Below are positions 6,427 to 7,715 of a stretch of 7,715 nt of DNA, in pieces; the first letter of the stretch is position 1; every line of letters begins with the position of its first letter. Made by a program: the position numbers and the translations under genes. The notes beneath the pieces were generated by a model, which was given only the letters and a program-made list of their open reading frames with translations, did not search any database and was not told the origin of the DNA. The DNA comes from Chlorobiota bacterium (GTDB lineage: Bacteria; Bacteroidota; Bacteroidia; Bacteroidales; JAADGE01): NCBI GenBank assembly GCA_013153575.1, contig JAADEE010000005.1, positions 1 to 7,715 on the forward strand. Reading direction: 5' to 3'.

Positions 6427-6450
6427 AGTTTAAAGTAAAAAGTTTAAAGT
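6427..6450. repeat. Short direct repeat AGTTTAAAGT in the hoxUY-hoxH gap
   Basis: AGTTTAAAGT occurs at 6427-6436 and again at 6441-6450, a 14-bp period separated by AAAA. It lies next to the GC-rich palindrome and just upstream of the hoxH start. No function can be assigned; it may be simple-sequence drift or a transcription-factor half-site pair. Confidence 0.4.
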
Positions 6451-6455
6451 TGATT

Positions 6456-6488
6456 ATACCCTGCGGGTTTTTAAAACCCGCAGGGTAT
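6456..6488. repeat. Perfect GC-rich palindrome between hoxUY and hoxH
   Basis: ATACCCTGCGGGTTTT (6456-6471) is the exact reverse complement of AAAACCCGCAGGGTAT (6473-6488), giving 16-bp arms around a single base. Its core is markedly GC-richer than the surrounding DNA, as expected of a REP-like extragenic palindrome. It starts 12 bp after the hoxUY stop (in the direction of transcription) and would form a very stable hairpin in the operon mRNA. In minus-strand RNA the stem ends with GGGTAT and no U-run, so a full terminator is unlikely. It could stabilise the upstream mRNA or tune the hoxUY to hoxH ratio. Confidence 0.75.
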
Positions 6489-6499
6489 TCTGTTATTAA

Positions 6500-7715
6500 T
6501 TAATCGTATTTAAAGTCTGCATATTCAACTTTTTCTTTTGTTCCGAAAAGAATATTCTTAACCATTTTCCAGATATGTTCTGCATTTGGCGGGCAACCCG
6601 GAATGTAATAATCAACTTTAATTATATCATGAATTGAATAAACTTTGTCTAATAATTTTGGAATGTCTTCGTGGCATGGAATTATGTTTTCATCATTTTC
6701 ACTTGAAATTGAATGCAGGTATGCTTCTTCAAGACAATCTTTAAGAGGAAGTGTATTTCTCATTGCGGGCATTCCTCCCCAAATTGAACATTCCCCTAGG
6801 GCAACAATAATATTGCATTTTTTTCTGAACTCTCTTAATACTTCAAAGTTTTCAGAATTTGCAACACCGCCTTCAATAATTCCTATATCGCATTGTTTTG
6901 TAAATTTTTTAATATCTGTTAAAGGAGATTTGTTAAATTCAACAAGTTCTAAAACGTCGAGTATTCCTAAATCTATGTCTAATAGCGACATGTGGCAACC
7001 AAAACATCCTGCAAGTGAGGTTGTTGCAACAATTTTTTTCTTACCATCTTTTGGGATTTCAATATCAAGGTCCGTTCCTTCAATCCAGTTTATGTTTTTA
7101 TCGGAATCAAACTTTCTTGTTCCGAGTGGTTTTGCAATTGTTTTTCCTTTTGCAATAATTGCTCCTACCGGACATAGGTTTGCTGCATCTATAATTTGTT
7201 GGTCTGTAAGTTCTTTTTCTCTTTTATAGTCTATTCCAACTGTCATTTTATGTCCTTTATTTTGGAAGTAAAAAACTTTATCTCCGTTTACAGTTTTAAC
7301 TTCTTGAACACATCGTTTACATAAAATACATCTGTTGTGTTCCATGTAAATACGTTCAGGTTTAAAATCCTTTTTTCTTTCTTCAAATAAGTGAGGAAAA
7401 CGAGATGATGAGATTCCCATTTCGTATCCTTTTCTTTGAAGTTCGCAGTCGCCACTTTTTGCACATGCAGGACAGAAATGGTTTCCTTCGGCAAATAGCA
7501 TTTCAATAATTGCTTTTCTGTTGTCAAGAATTTCAGGTGTGTTCACTTCTACATTCATACCATCGAAAACTTTTCTTGTACATGCTGTATCCATTCTTCC
7601 GTTTATGCTAACAGTACAAACTCTACAGGTACCTAGTGGAGGATAAATTCCTTTGAAATGACAAAGTGTTGGTATGTAAATGCCATTTTCTTCAGCGACA
7701 TCAATTAATTGTTTG
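6500..7715 (-). CDS. hoxU-hoxY: Fused HoxU-HoxY: hydrogenase diaphorase Fe-S subunit joined to the hydrogenase small subunit (N-terminus outside window)
   Basis: The visible 404 residues, numbered from the right edge, carry two proteins in one uninterrupted frame. The first part is HoxU/NuoG-like. Cys18, Cys30, Cys33 and Cys45 bind a [2Fe-2S] cluster (IPTLCHF, GTCRVCTVSINGR, TAC). NHFCPACAKSGDCELQ supplies His79, Cys81, Cys84 and Cys90 with HoxU-type spacing. RCILCKRC (Cys129, 132, 135) plus Cys181 in NLCPVGAI bind a [4Fe-4S] cluster. After a linker of about 30 residues, the HoxY small subunit begins near 226. It has the proximal [4Fe-4S] ligands Cys237 and Cys240 (AGCFGCHMSLLD), Cys309 (ALGECSIWGG) and Cys374 (IPGCPPN). 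It therefore carries electrons from HoxH through a cluster chain toward an NAD(H)-binding HoxF, expected to be encoded further right. An ATG at 7594 lies inside the [2Fe-2S] domain and is not the true start. hoxU and hoxY are usually separate genes. Confidence 0.92.
   Translation of the reverse strand, partial: KQLIDVAEENGIYIPTLCHFKGIYPPLGTCRVCTVSINGRMDTACTRKVFDGMNVEVNTPEILDNRKAIIEMLFAEGNHFCPACAKSGDCELQRKGYEMGISSSRFPHLFEERKKDFKPERIYMEHNRCILCKRCVQEVKTVNGDKVFYFQNKGHKMTVGIDYKREKELTDQQIIDAANLCPVGAIIAKGKTIAKPLGTRKFDSDKNINWIEGTDLDIEIPKDGKKKIVATTSLAGCFGCHMSLLDIDLGILDVLELVEFNKSPLTDIKKFTKQCDIGIIEGGVANSENFEVLREFRKKCNIIVALGECSIWGGMPAMRNTLPLKDCLEEAYLHSISSENDENIIPCHEDIPKLLDKVYSIHDIIKVDYYIPGCPPNAEHIWKMVKNILFGTKEKVEYADFKYD

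Noticed and set aside
6645..7229. Plus-strand reading frame inside the HoxU-HoxY gene
   Set aside because: It is fully antisense to well-conserved HoxY/HoxU sequence, and its Ser/Phe/Ile-rich product has no family features.
7288..7527. Second minus-strand frame inside the HoxU domain
   Set aside because: It overlaps the Fe-S ligand coding frame and shows no domain of its own.
7592..7594. ATG at 7594 (minus strand) as the start of the HoxU-HoxY gene
   Set aside because: The frame stays open to the window edge and encodes the [2Fe-2S] ligand region (IPTLCHF, GTCRVCTV, SINGR), so the gene begins outside the window.

Overview
The window reads as chromosomal DNA of a Bacteroidota (Bacteroidetes) bacterium, probably an anaerobe or facultative anaerobe. 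The evidence is the strongly AT-rich base composition, a near-perfect Bacteroidetes -7 promoter box (TACATTTG, matching TAnnTTTG) before metK, A-rich leaders mostly lacking Shine-Dalgarno sequences, and the protein types present. This is inferred from sequence character, not from a database comparison.

Layout. Positions 1-777 (+) encode the C-terminal part of a penicillin-acylase-family Ntn hydrolase whose start lies left of the window. It converges, across an AT-rich hairpin, on a six-helix membrane protein of unknown function (846-1505, -). A divergent region of about 230 bp follows. It holds a Bacteroidetes-type promoter and an RNA leader matching the SAM-II riboswitch (about 1638-1683), placed ahead of metK (1737-3017, +), which makes S-adenosylmethionine. 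Next is gmd (3094-4212, +), GDP-mannose 4,6-dehydratase, the first step toward GDP-fucose and related sugars.

The right half lies on the minus strand and is the 3' part of a NiFe hydrogenase operon of the bidirectional NAD-linked (Hox, group 3d-like) type. Transcription runs right to left: a fused HoxU-HoxY protein (6500 to beyond 7715), HoxH large subunit (4962-6419), and the HoxH maturation protease (4407-4853). HoxH keeps a 25-residue tail after its last nickel-ligand motif, and the downstream protease is the obvious enzyme to remove it. The diaphorase subunits HoxF/HoxE would be expected beyond the right edge. A 19-bp perfect bidirectional terminator (4364-4409) separates gmd from the operon.

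The most unusual material is non-coding. Two inverted-repeat elements (core 4263-4343 and 4870-4950) share the same architecture: 15-nt arms, a 51-nt loop and the same single C/A mismatch at arm position 9. They share 11 of 15 arm bases, and all four differing positions are compensated in the opposite arm. One sits between gmd and the protease gene, the other directly before the protease start. In addition, the metK leader has an 8-bp stem plus T-run that competes with the riboswitch aptamer, and an in-frame ATG lies inside the aptamer's 3' strand. No gene-free stretch exceeds 300 bp; the longest is 1506-1736.
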